Below are positions 1 to 6,162 of a DNA stretch of 8,078 nucleotides, piece by piece. How positions within the stretch are numbered: the stretch's first letter is position 1; each line of letters starts with the position of its first letter. The position numbers and the translations under genes are program-made. The notes under the pieces were generated by a model that did not search any database, was not told the origin of the DNA, and saw only the letters and a program-made list of their open reading frames with translations. This DNA is from JBCBRD01 sp039819885 (GTDB lineage: Bacteria; Pseudomonadota; Alphaproteobacteria; Rhizobiales; Hyphomicrobiaceae): positions 1 to 8,078 of the forward strand of contig JBCBRD010000148.1 of the NCBI GenBank assembly GCA_039819885.1, in the 5' to 3' direction.

Positions 1-2730
1 GTGGATGCGTCGGCCAAAAACCGTTTCCACGTAGCCGTGGTCGTGGGCGATTTTCTTGGTGCTATCCATATAGGCGCGAATACCTGGGAACCGCTCGAAG
101 TATGTTTTGATGTAGGCGGCGGCCTCCTCACGCGGGATCGAAAGCTGGTTGGCCAGACCAAACGCAGAAATCCCATAAATGATGCCGAAGTTGATGGCCT
201 TAGCGCGCCGTCGCGTCTCGCTCGGCATATCTTCAATCGGAACACCGAACATCTCTGATGCCGTCATGGCGTGGATGTCGAGCCCTTCGGCGAACGCTGC
301 CTTGAGCTGCGGAATATCTGCGATATGGGCCAGGATCCGTAACTCGATCTGGCTGTAGTCCGCGGAAATGAGCTTGTTTCCTTTATCGGCGATGAAGGCC
401 GTGCGGATCTCACGGCCCTCTTTCGTGCGGATCGGGATGTTTTGCAGGTTTGGATCAGATGATGCGAGCCGGCCCGTCGTCGTGGCAGCCAGGGCATAGC
501 TCGTATGGATTCGCTCCGTGGTCGGGTTGATGTAATTGGGCAATGCGTCCGTATACGTGGATCGCAACTTTGAGAGTTGCCGCCACTCGAGCATCGTGTT
601 GATCAACTTCCGCGCATCATCGGGAAGTTCTTCGTTAGCCGCGAGATCATCGAGGAGACCAGCACCGGTCTGCCACTGACCGCTTTTGGTCTTCTTGCCG
701 CCAGGCAGCTTGAGATGATCAAACAGCAGCTCACCGAGTTGCTTAGGCGAACCTAGATTGAATTTTTTCCCAGCCAGCTCAAAGACGTCGTCTTCAAGGG
801 CGGCAATCCGCTGTTGGAACGTACCTGACAAGCGCGAGAGGATGGTGCGATCGACCTTGATGCCATGCCGTTCCATCATCGCGATGACAGACGCCATGGG
901 CCGTTCGAGCGTTTCGTATACGGTCGTCCGGCGCTCTGCTGCAAGTCGTGGTTTCAAGACATGCCACAGCCGCAATGTTACATCGGCATCTTCCGCAGCA
1001 TAGGCGGTTGCTTCGGGGATTGGGACTTGGGCAAATGTCAGGTCTGACTTCTTTTTGACCTTCTCAGCGCCTGGGATGGTCGTGATCACCTTCGAGAACG
1101 GAATGCACGTGTGCCCCAGGTGGCGTTCGGCCAGATCATCCATACCGTGCCCGCCACGACCGGCGTCGAGCGCGTACGACAAGAGCATCGTGTCATCGAT
1201 TGGCGTGATGTCCACCCCGTGCTGGCGCATGACCACCAGATCGTACTTCAAGTTCTGGCCGATCTTTTGAATGGATGGATTTTCAAGGGGGCCGCGTAGC
1301 GCTTCCAAGACGTCTCCTAGGGCGAGCTGTTCGGGCGCCTCAGATCTATCACCAAAGTCGAAACCGTCAGCCTTCGCGGTGTGAGCAATTGGGATATAGG
1401 CTGCTTCACCAACAGCCGGTGCAATTGAGACCCCAACGAGATCCGCCTGCATGGGATCAAGCCCTGTCGTCTCGGTATCGAAGGCCAAACGGCTTGTTTC
1501 GGCGGAACGTTCCAGCCATTTTTGCAGCGTCTCCATATCCGTGATGGTGATGTAGGCGTCGCGGTTGATGGGTTTTGCGGTCGCATTCGCTGCACCGGAA
1601 GCTGCGCCTGCAGACGGGGTTCCGACTGCGCCTTCCGGCGTTGATGGAGGCGTATCGTTTCCAGCGCTGCCTTTTCGGCTCCGGGCAACGGGCGCGCCCT
1701 TGACGCTCGACCCGACCGATTTCTGCGGCATGGGCGGGGGTTCCGCCCCCAGTCCTTCTGCAATGCGACGGGTGAGCGTGTTGAATTCCATTTCGCGGAG
1801 ATAACTGAGCAGCGTTGTCGCGTCAGGGTCCTGGAGTGCCACCTGCTCGATCGGGACCTCAACGTGAACGTCCTGATCCAGTCGCACCAGGTCACGGCTG
1901 ATCCGCGCAAGGTCGGCAAACTCGATCAGCTTTTCGCGGCGTTTCGGCTGTTTGATTTCATCGGGTGCGCGGCGTAACAACTCATCAAGATCACCGAATG
2001 TATTGATCAAGTCGGCTGCGGTTTTCACACCGATCCCCGGCACGCCTGGCACGTTGTCGACGCTATCACCTGCAAGCGCTTGGACATCGACGACTTTGTC
2101 GGGCGGGACGCCAAACTTCTCGCGCACCTCATCGGGGCCAAACGACTTGTTCTTCATCCCATCCCACATCACAACGCCGGGACGGACGAGCTGCATCAAG
2201 TCCTTATCAGACGACACAATGGTGACATCACCACCGGCATCGACGGCTTGTTTGGCATAGGTTGCGATGAGATCGTCGGCTTCGAAGCCTTGCTGTTCGA
2301 TACAGGCCACATTGAAGGCTTTGACGGCATCGCGGATCAGCGGAAACTGGGGCACCAGTTCCTCCGGCGGGGGCGGGCGGTTGGCCTTGTAGTCCTGATA
2401 GATGTCGCTTCTGAAGGTCTTGGCAGAATGATCGAACAGCACAACCATGTGTGTAGGCCGGTCCGCCAGCTTCAATTCCGCCAGCAGCTTCCAAAGCATC
2501 TGGCAAAAGCCATGCACTGCCCCGACAGGAAGTCCGTCTGATGGCCTTGTGAGCGGAGGTAACGCATGAAAAGCGCGGAAAATGTAGCCGGAGCCATCGA
2601 TCAGGTAGACGTGGCTGCCTTTTTGAACGGGTACCGGCTCGCCATCAGGTACTGTGAAGGCTGGACGTGCAGCCTTTTCTGCCCGATCTGGCTTGCCCGA
2701 AGTTGCCGACTTTTCCGCTGTCTTGTTCAT
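1..2730 (-). CDS. polA: DNA polymerase I, 3' end cut by window edge
   Basis: Gap-filling and repair polymerase that also removes Okazaki RNA primers; cytoplasmic. The frame is open for 910 codons from ATG at 2730 to base 1. In order: a basic N-terminal tail (about residues 1-38), the 5'-nuclease domain (DGSGYIFRAFHA from 46, FEADDLIA, SSDKDL, then GDSVDNVPGVPGIG near 221-234), an Ala/Pro/Ser-rich linker (about 323-389), the 3'-5' exonuclease and the polymerase. The proofreading site looks intact: FDTET at 417-421 and YAAED further on. Polymerase motif A is DYSQIELR with Asp791. Motif B is RRRAKAINFG with Phe848, matching E. coli Phe762, so numbering runs 86 ahead of E. coli. The last visible residues, GYVETVFGRRIH, leave about 100 missing, including motif C. 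The start is supported by AAGGTGG about 5 bases upstream; the nuclease fold begins only near residue 40, so 1-38 is an extension. Family assignment is certain. Confidence 0.97.
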   Translation of the reverse strand, partial: MNKTAEKSATSGKPDRAEKAARPAFTVPDGEPVPVQKGSHVYLIDGSGYIFRAFHALPPLTRPSDGLPVGAVHGFCQMLWKLLAELKLADRPTHMVVLFDHSAKTFRSDIYQDYKANRPPPPEELVPQFPLIRDAVKAFNVACIEQQGFEADDLIATYAKQAVDAGGDVTIVSSDKDLMQLVRPGVVMWDGMKNKSFGPDEVREKFGVPPDKVVDVQALAGDSVDNVPGVPGIGVKTAADLINTFGDLDELLRRAPDEIKQPKRREKLIEFADLARISRDLVRLDQDVHVEVPIEQVALQDPDATTLLSYLREMEFNTLTRRIAEGLGAEPPPMPQKSVGSSVKGAPVARSRKGSAGNDTPPSTPEGAVGTPSAGAASGAANATAKPINRDAYITITDMETLQKWLERSAETSRLAFDTETTGLDPMQADLVGVSIAPAVGEAAYIPIAHTAKADGFDFGDRSEAPEQLALGDVLEALRGPLENPSIQKIGQNLKYDLVVMRQHGVDITPIDDTMLLSYALDAGRGGHGMDDLAERHLGHTCIPFSKVITTIPGAEKVKKKSDLTFAQVPIPEATAYAAEDADVTLRLWHVLKPRLAAERRTTVYETLERPMASVIAMMERHGIKVDRTILSRLSGTFQQRIAALEDDVFELAGKKFNLGSPKQLGELLFDHLKLPGGKKTKSGQWQTGAGLLDDLAANEELPDDARKLINTMLEWRQLSKLRSTYTDALPNYINPTTERIHTSYALAATTTGRLASSDPNLQNIPIRTKEGREIRTAFIADKGNKLISADYSQIELRILAHIADIPQLKAAFAEGLDIHAMTASEMFGVPIEDMPSETRRRAKAINFGIIYGISAFGLANQLSIPREEAAAYIKTYFERFPGIRAYMDSTKKIAHDHGYVETVFGRRIH

Positions 2731-2734
2731 GTTT

Positions 2735-2741
2735 CCACCTT
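2735..2741 (-). promoter_or_regulatory. Ribosome binding site of polA
   Basis: On the minus strand AAGGTGG lies four bases before ATG at 2730. It is a strong Shine-Dalgarno match and fixes the start of polA upstream of the conserved nuclease fold, so the basic 38-residue tail is probably translated. Confidence 0.7.
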
Positions 2742-2757
2742 GGCCGTGATCGCGCGG

Positions 2758-2786
2758 ACTATAGGGCCAAGTTTGTGTGAGGTCAG
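2758..2786 (-). promoter_or_regulatory. Putative sigma70 promoter of polA
   Basis: On the minus strand a -35-like CTGACC (2781-2786, four of six to TTGACA) is followed after exactly 17 bases by a -10-like TATAGT (2758-2763, five of six to TATAAT). Transcription would begin near 2751, giving a leader of about 20 bases that includes the ribosome binding site. The spacing is ideal and the position fits, but this is pattern matching only. Confidence 0.5.
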
Positions 2787-2905
2787 CAGCACTCCCCAGC
2801 TTATGGACCGACTTGATGGCCTTGGATCACGCCAATTGCGACGACGGCTAGAATGGGCTACACAGTCCGTCCGTCGCCCGGGCCCCAGCGCTCGGGCGCG
2901 CGCAC

Positions 2906-2982
2906 GCACCCTTAGCTCAGCTGGATAGAGCGTTGGATTCCGATTCCAAAGGTCGCAGGTTCGACTCCTGCAGGGTGCGCCA
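2906..2982 (+). tRNA. tRNA-Arg (anticodon CCG)
   Basis: A complete 77-base cloverleaf can be drawn. The acceptor arm GCACCCT pairs with AGGGTGC at 2972-2978, followed by discriminator G and an encoded CCA (2980-2982). The D arm contains AGCTCAGCTGGATAGAGC. The anticodon stem TTGGA/TCCAA (2933-2937 and 2945-2949) encloses loop TTCCGAT with anticodon CCG at 2940-2942, which reads the arginine codon CGG. The T arm is GCAGG-TTCGACT-CCTGC. All stems pair without mismatch. It is transcribed away from polA and toward the convergent regulator gene. The 175 bases between polA and the tRNA become strongly GC-rich just before the tRNA. No copy of the tRNA 3' end was seen nearby, so there is no sign of an integrated element. 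Confidence 0.97.
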
Positions 2983-3025
2983 CTTATTTGTCTCACAGGC
3001 CGGAGTCTCTCCGACAGGCGGCGCT

Positions 3026-3042
3026 CGGTGTTGTCAACACCG
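3026..3042. repeat. Perfect inverted repeat CGGTGTT-GTC-AACACCG
   Basis: Seven-base arms are separated by three bases, and the stem can be extended by G-T and C-G pairs on each side. It sits 43 bases after the tRNA in the 183-base spacer 2983-3165. No T run follows on either strand, so it is not a standard intrinsic terminator. It could be a tRNA 3' processing or termination hairpin, or a dyad operator. The rest of the spacer holds only short hairpins (CGGAG/CTCCG at 3001-3013, GAGCC/GGCTC near 3083-3097) and no convincing gene. Confidence 0.5.
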
Positions 3043-3143
3043 GGTAAACCCGAGACTGAGCAGTCGCCTTGCTCTTGCTTGAGCCCATGAGGCTCGGTTA
3101 GCGGCTGATCCCAAACTATGTAGTTGGTCTTGTTTCGTGCACT

Positions 3144-3166
3144 GGTTGCGCTCCGGCAGCGCAGCC
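3144..3166 (-). terminator. Hairpin at the stop codon of the EBP gene, possible terminator
   Basis: GGTTGCGCT (3144-3152) pairs with AGCGCAGCC (3158-3166) around a five-base loop, giving nine pairs with one G-U. The arm overlaps the first base of the TAG stop codon of the minus-strand regulator. A strong GC hairpin directly at a gene end suggests transcript termination or 3' end stabilisation, but no U tract follows, so it would be atypical or Rho-assisted. Confidence 0.4.
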
Positions 3167-5142
3167 TAATCGCCCTTGAAGGTGCGGGCGTCGATGCTGG
3201 AGCGTTTGAGGCGCGAGTAGAGGGTTGTGGGTTTTAGTCCGAGGAGCCTGGCCGCGCCATTGGGTCCGGAGACCCGGCCATTGCATCGACGCAGCGCAGT
3301 TTCCAAAGCTTCACGTTCACGCGCCTTGAGTTGATGGTCGGTTAGGATGCCACCGGCTGCCGTTGGAGAGCGTGAGTTGACGCTAACGCGTGTGGCCTCA
3401 TTGGTGGTTTCCGAAGCTGCGGGATGGTCGCTTTGCGGGAGGGCCTTATCGTCGGTCATGACCGCGGTCTTCGGCACATGGAAACGCAAGCGGCCATCGG
3501 TGGCTGTAATCACGGCACGCTCGATGACATTTTCCAACTCCCGAATATTGCCTGGCCAGTGGTACGCCTTGAGGCGTTCGACGTCTGCCATGCTGATCTG
3601 AAGGTCGAGCTTGTTGGCGCGTTCACTTGCTCGGCGCAAGAATAACGTGGCGAGGTCCGGGATATCGTCGAGCCGGTCTCTTAACGGTGGTGATTCGATT
3701 GGAAAGACGTTCAAGCGGAAGTAGAGATCTTCTCGGAAGTTCTTCTCGGCGACGTCTTTTTTGAGGTTGCGGTTGGTGGCGGCAATCACGCGAATATCGA
3801 CTTGACGGGTCTTGGTTTCGCCAATGCGCTCGAACTGCTTTTCTTGCAAGATGCGCAGGAGCTTTGCCTGGTTTTCCAATGGAAGTTCACCCACCTCATC
3901 GAGAAAGATGGTGCCGCCATCGGCCAGCTCAAAACGACCAATGCGTTCGGAAACAGCTCCGGTGAACGCGCCTTTTGCGTGACCGAAGAATTCGCTCTCG
4001 AAGAGGTCGCGCGGGATGCTGGCACAGTTCACACGAATAAGTGGACGTTTGGATCGCGGGCTTGCCGCGTGGATTGCTCTTGCGATCAGCTCCTTTCCAG
4101 TGCCTGACTCGCCAGTGATCAGTACACTCGCGTCGGATGCGCCAACTAATTCCACCTGTTCGAGAATTTGACGAACCGCGACGCTGCTGCCGCCGATTTC
4201 TCTGTGATTGGCTCCGCCGCGCAACTCGTGTTGAAGATATTCGTTTTCTTGTTCTAGCCGCTTCTTGAGTGCCTCAACCTCTTTGAGCGCAATGCGAAGT
4301 TCGGTCTGGGTCTGGCGTTTTGCTGTCACATCCCGAAAAACCACCACGGCTCCGAGCAGGCGGCCTTTGTCTTCGATGGGGGTGCTTGTGTATTCGACCG
4401 GAAATGGCGTCCCGTCTTTGCGCCAGAAGACCTCGTTTTCGACCTGGTGAACACAGCCATCCCGAAACGCTGCATAGATCGGGCAGGCCTTGATCGGGTA
4501 TCCTGTGCCGTCTTCGTGGCTGTGATGGAAGTAGGTATGGGCATTGCGTCCGATGAGCTCTTCGGCAGGCCACGCCAACATGGCTTCGGCGGCTGGATTG
4601 AGAAACGTCGTGATCCCGTCTGCATCGACACCATAAATTCCTTCACCGGCCGCATGCAGTATGAGTTGGTTTCCCCGTTCAAGCTGCCGAAAAACAGTGT
4701 TGATGCGCTCGCGTTCCGGCTGGCCACTGCGATAGACCTGATCGACTTCAGCTTGGGCTCTCCGACTTCTGATCGACCTGAGATCATAGCATTTGGCGAT
4801 GATCATTGGGCGTCCATTGAACTCGAATTCCGACAAGAACAGCTCAACGCTGCGACCCTTTTGGTCAGACGTTGCCAAACGCATATTGCCTGCCCATGCG
4901 CGGCCAAGGTCCTGACATTCTAGCGTTAAATTGATCATTTCCGGCAACTGGCCGGGAAACAATTCGCTCACCGGCATTGCGGCCATTTCATAACCGTTCT
5001 GGCCGGTTGCCTTGAGGGCCGCCTGGTTGAATTGTGCAATGCGGTTTTCGCTCGGGTCGAAGATGAAAACAGCGGCTTCGAGGCTGTCCAGCGCCCTTTC
5101 CAGAAGGCTTGCATCATAGGCCTTTGGCGGCTGGATATTCAC
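3166..5142 (-). CDS. Sigma54-dependent enhancer-binding regulator with two PAS domains
   Basis: Bacterial enhancer-binding protein (EBP), FhlA/NtrC type, which uses ATP to remodel sigma54 RNA polymerase. From GTG at 5142 (658 residues): PAS domain about 15-124; second PAS about 154-274, with the common FWRKDGTPFPVEY motif and Cys220 and Cys230; a coiled-coil-like segment 274-309; AAA+ domain with Walker A GESGTGKE 344-351, the sigma54-contacting GAFTGA 391-396, Walker B GGTIFLDEVGEL 409-420 and WPGNIRELENVIERAV 529-544; a polar linker; and a Fis-type helix-turn-helix about 610-649. All catalytic motifs are intact. There is no receiver domain, so the signal is probably read by the PAS domains (ligand unknown). 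GTG 5142 has GGAG ten bases upstream; the frame continues to TTG at 5220, which lacks such a site. The gene is divergent from a sigma54 promoter at 5342, its likely target. FhlA and NorR themselves use GAF sensors, so the specific name is left open. Confidence 0.93.
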   Translation of the reverse strand: MNIQPPKAYDASLLERALDSLEAAVFIFDPSENRIAQFNQAALKATGQNGYEMAAMPVSELFPGQLPEMINLTLECQDLGRAWAGNMRLATSDQKGRSVELFLSEFEFNGRPMIIAKCYDLRSIRSRRAQAEVDQVYRSGQPERERINTVFRQLERGNQLILHAAGEGIYGVDADGITTFLNPAAEAMLAWPAEELIGRNAHTYFHHSHEDGTGYPIKACPIYAAFRDGCVHQVENEVFWRKDGTPFPVEYTSTPIEDKGRLLGAVVVFRDVTAKRQTQTELRIALKEVEALKKRLEQENEYLQHELRGGANHREIGGSSVAVRQILEQVELVGASDASVLITGESGTGKELIARAIHAASPRSKRPLIRVNCASIPRDLFESEFFGHAKGAFTGAVSERIGRFELADGGTIFLDEVGELPLENQAKLLRILQEKQFERIGETKTRQVDIRVIAATNRNLKKDVAEKNFREDLYFRLNVFPIESPPLRDRLDDIPDLATLFLRRASERANKLDLQISMADVERLKAYHWPGNIRELENVIERAVITATDGRLRFHVPKTAVMTDDKALPQSDHPAASETTNEATRVSVNSRSPTAAGGILTDHQLKAREREALETALRRCNGRVSGPNGAARLLGLKPTTLYSRLKRSSIDARTFKGD

Positions 5143-5152
5143 GTTGCGATTG

Positions 5153-5156
5153 CTCC
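5153..5156 (-). promoter_or_regulatory. Ribosome binding site deciding the EBP start
   Basis: On the minus strand GGAG stands ten bases before GTG at 5142, slightly long but usable. The longest alternative start, TTG at 5220, directly abuts a palindrome and has no purine-rich sequence before it. I therefore prefer the shorter protein. Confidence 0.4.
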
Positions 5157-5220
5157 AAGGGTCGGGATGCAAATGGGGCTGTTCCACCGTCAGCGTCGTC
5201 GCAAAAAGCAGTGCCGTCAA

Positions 5221-5234
5221 TACGCAGTTGCGTA
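5221..5234. promoter_or_regulatory. Palindrome TACGCA-GT-TGCGTA, candidate enhancer site
   Basis: A perfect 6+2+6 dyad lies about 140 bases upstream of the predicted sigma54 start and about 80 bases upstream of the EBP start codon. The half-site TGCGTAA occurs again at 5267-5273 in the same orientation, 38 bases on, within the imperfect dyad TGCGTAATTGCGGA. Enhancer sites for EBPs are typically paired dyads 80-200 bases upstream of the promoter, so this is the best candidate for binding by the adjacent regulator and for its autoregulation. The binding protein is inferred. Confidence 0.55.
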
Positions 5235-5300
5235 AATTTATTGCAAATATGCATAATTTTTAGAAATGCGTAATTGCGGACAAGCCTCATGAGCAACACC

Positions 5301-5330
5301 TAAGGCATTGATGGGGCGATGCTATTTTTT
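5301..5330 (-). promoter_or_regulatory. Probable IHF binding site
   Basis: TAAGGCATTGATG (5301-5313) matches the reverse form of the IHF consensus WATCARNNNNTTR at every position except the terminal W. The A/T tract expected on the far side of the ATCAA element is present as TATTTTTT at 5323-5330. The site lies between the palindrome and the sigma54 promoter, about 55-67 bases upstream of the predicted start for the core. IHF bends DNA to bring a distant EBP to the promoter, and this is its usual place. Confidence 0.55.
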
Positions 5331-5341
5331 ACACAGGCGCT

Positions 5342-5357
5342 TGGCACAGAGCTTGCG
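5342..5357 (+). promoter_or_regulatory. Sigma54 (-24/-12) promoter
   Basis: TGGCAC at 5342-5347, five bases, then TTGC at 5353-5356 reproduce the sigma54 consensus TGGCAC-N5-TTGC. The invariant GG and GC are exactly ten bases apart (5343-5344 and 5355-5356). Predicted +1 is near 5368, about 11-23 bases before the ANTAR gene start. A sigma54 activator gene lies immediately upstream in the opposite direction, which strongly supports function. Confidence 0.85.
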
Positions 5358-5378
5358 GAGTTAAATACCGATTAACCA

Positions 5379-5993
5379 GTGAGGGTTCGCTTGCAGATCA
5401 GGTTGAAAGAACCGAGACGGCATCGTGCGGTGTTGATTGACATGCGGCCAGGAACTGACCCGTTCCTCGAATGTATGTTCGGTGATCGCGGGATTGTGCT
5501 CGTCGCAACGTATGGTTCGCTACAAGAGGCGCTAAGCGTTCGAAGCTTGCCCGAAAACGATCTGATGATCGTCTACCTCACCGATCTGAGTGACGACGCC
5601 TGTCGTCTGCTCGGCGAACTAACGGATCGCTTCGACAAACCGTTGATGCTGTTGACTGAGAGCGATGAACCGGACCGGCTGAGCGCTGCGGTTTTGGCTG
5701 GCGCTGACAGCGTTTTGTGTGTCGGGGCATCCTCTGACCGTCTTCGGAACTCGGCTATTGCTGCGCTCGCAACGCATGAACGCATTGGGGCTTATCGCGC
5801 TCGTGCTGCCGATGCCGAACGCGCCCTTGTCGAACGTAAGCTGATTGAGCGGGCCAAAGGTATTCTCATGCAACAGCGCGGCATCTCCGAGCCAGACGCG
5901 TTGCGTGAACTTCAACGATCTTCGATGCAGCGGAACGAGCCTCTCTACGAGGTTTCGAAGACGATCATCGCTGCGAAAGAACTTCTGGGTTGA
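5379..5993 (+). CDS. ANTAR-domain transcription antiterminator, NasT-like
   Basis: RNA-binding response-regulator-like protein of the NasT/AmiR class, which binds paired hexaloop hairpins in nascent leaders and prevents termination. Of 204 residues, about 14-130 form a receiver-like fold and about 143-203 the ANTAR domain (LVERKLIERAKGILMQQRG, then ALRELQRSSMQRNEPLYEVS). The receiver is degenerate: Tyr66 in IVYLTD occupies the usual phospho-Asp place, the lysine expected after strand five is absent (VLCVGASS), and only one acidic residue (Asp21) remains in the first strand; Thr93 is kept. Control by phosphorylation is therefore unlikely; NasT is controlled by its partner NasS. GTG 5379 is the longest start, but TTG 5391, preceded by GAGGG at five bases, may be the true one. 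It lies just downstream of the sigma54 promoter and 169 bases before a binding-protein gene. The family call is firm; the nasT symbol is not assigned. Confidence 0.9.
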   Translation: MRVRLQIRLKEPRRHRAVLIDMRPGTDPFLECMFGDRGIVLVATYGSLQEALSVRSLPENDLMIVYLTDLSDDACRLLGELTDRFDKPLMLLTESDEPDRLSAAVLAGADSVLCVGASSDRLRNSAIAALATHERIGAYRARAADAERALVERKLIERAKGILMQQRGISEPDALRELQRSSMQRNEPLYEVSKTIIAAKELLG

Positions 5994-6013
5994 TGCGCGT
6001 TGCATCGCCCGCT

Positions 6014-6078
6014 GAGCGACCTAATGGCGGGTCGCTTTGTAGACTGAGACCGCTGCGTTTGCTGATGGGGGCAGACGC
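6014..6078 (+). ncRNA. Candidate ANTAR-responsive double hairpin RNA
   Basis: Hairpin 1 has GAGCGACCT (6014-6022) pairing with GGGTCGCTT (6029-6037) around the six-base loop AATGGC, which has A at loop position 1 and G at position 4, the published ANTAR loop signature. Hairpin 2 has GCGTTTGCT (6055-6063) pairing with GGCAGACGC (6070-6078) around the six-base loop GATGGG: G at position 4, but G rather than A at position 1. Seventeen bases separate them. It lies in the leader between an ANTAR protein gene and its likely target transporter genes. Pairing is by hand; a covariance search was not possible. Confidence 0.7.
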
Positions 6079-6104
6079 TGCACAAGCCGAAGGCGGCTAA
6101 ACAT

Positions 6105-6139
6105 GGTCGGTGACCGCAACATGAAATGGTCGTCCGACC
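6105..6139 (+). terminator. Long hairpin before the binding-protein RBS, possible attenuator
   Basis: GGTCGG (6105-6110) pairs with CCGACC (6134-6139), and GACC (6112-6115) pairs with GGTC (6128-6131), plus a possible T-G pair with one bulged base, around a 12-base loop. CTGTCGTTT follows, so only three T residues end it, and the Shine-Dalgarno at 6149-6153 lies ten bases on. In ANTAR systems a terminator normally follows the two recognition hairpins. This is the best candidate, though the short T run makes termination uncertain. Interference with translation is an alternative. A smaller hairpin AGCCG-AAGG-CGGCT lies at 6085-6098. Confidence 0.4.
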
Positions 6140-6148
6140 CTGTCGTTT

Positions 6149-6153
6149 AAGGA
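6149..6153 (+). promoter_or_regulatory. Ribosome binding site of the binding-protein gene
   Basis: AAGGA stands nine bases before ATG at 6163. It shows that the long cysteine-containing N-terminal extension is translated, rather than translation starting at the inner ATG at 6427, which has no such site. Confidence 0.65.
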
Positions 6154-6162
6154 CAAAACGCA

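Noticed and set aside
2836..2864. TTGCGA-N17-TACACA as a promoter for the tRNA
   Set aside because: Spacing is right and GC-rich sequence follows, but the -10 matches only three of six positions, too weak to list as a feature.
2727..2996. Minus-strand open frame of 89 codons with a Cys-rich start (SRTCDLWNRNP)
   Set aside because: It is the antisense translation of the tRNA-Arg gene and polA upstream region, a well-known false protein pattern from tRNA loci.
2906..3165. Possible integration site at the tRNA 3' end
   Set aside because: No direct repeat of the tRNA 3' end and no integrase or phage-like gene is present in the window.
5143..5220. 26-codon N-terminal extension of the EBP from TTG at 5220
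   Set aside because: No ribosome binding site precedes it, it abuts the palindrome, and GTG at 5142 has GGAG upstream. It cannot be excluded entirely.
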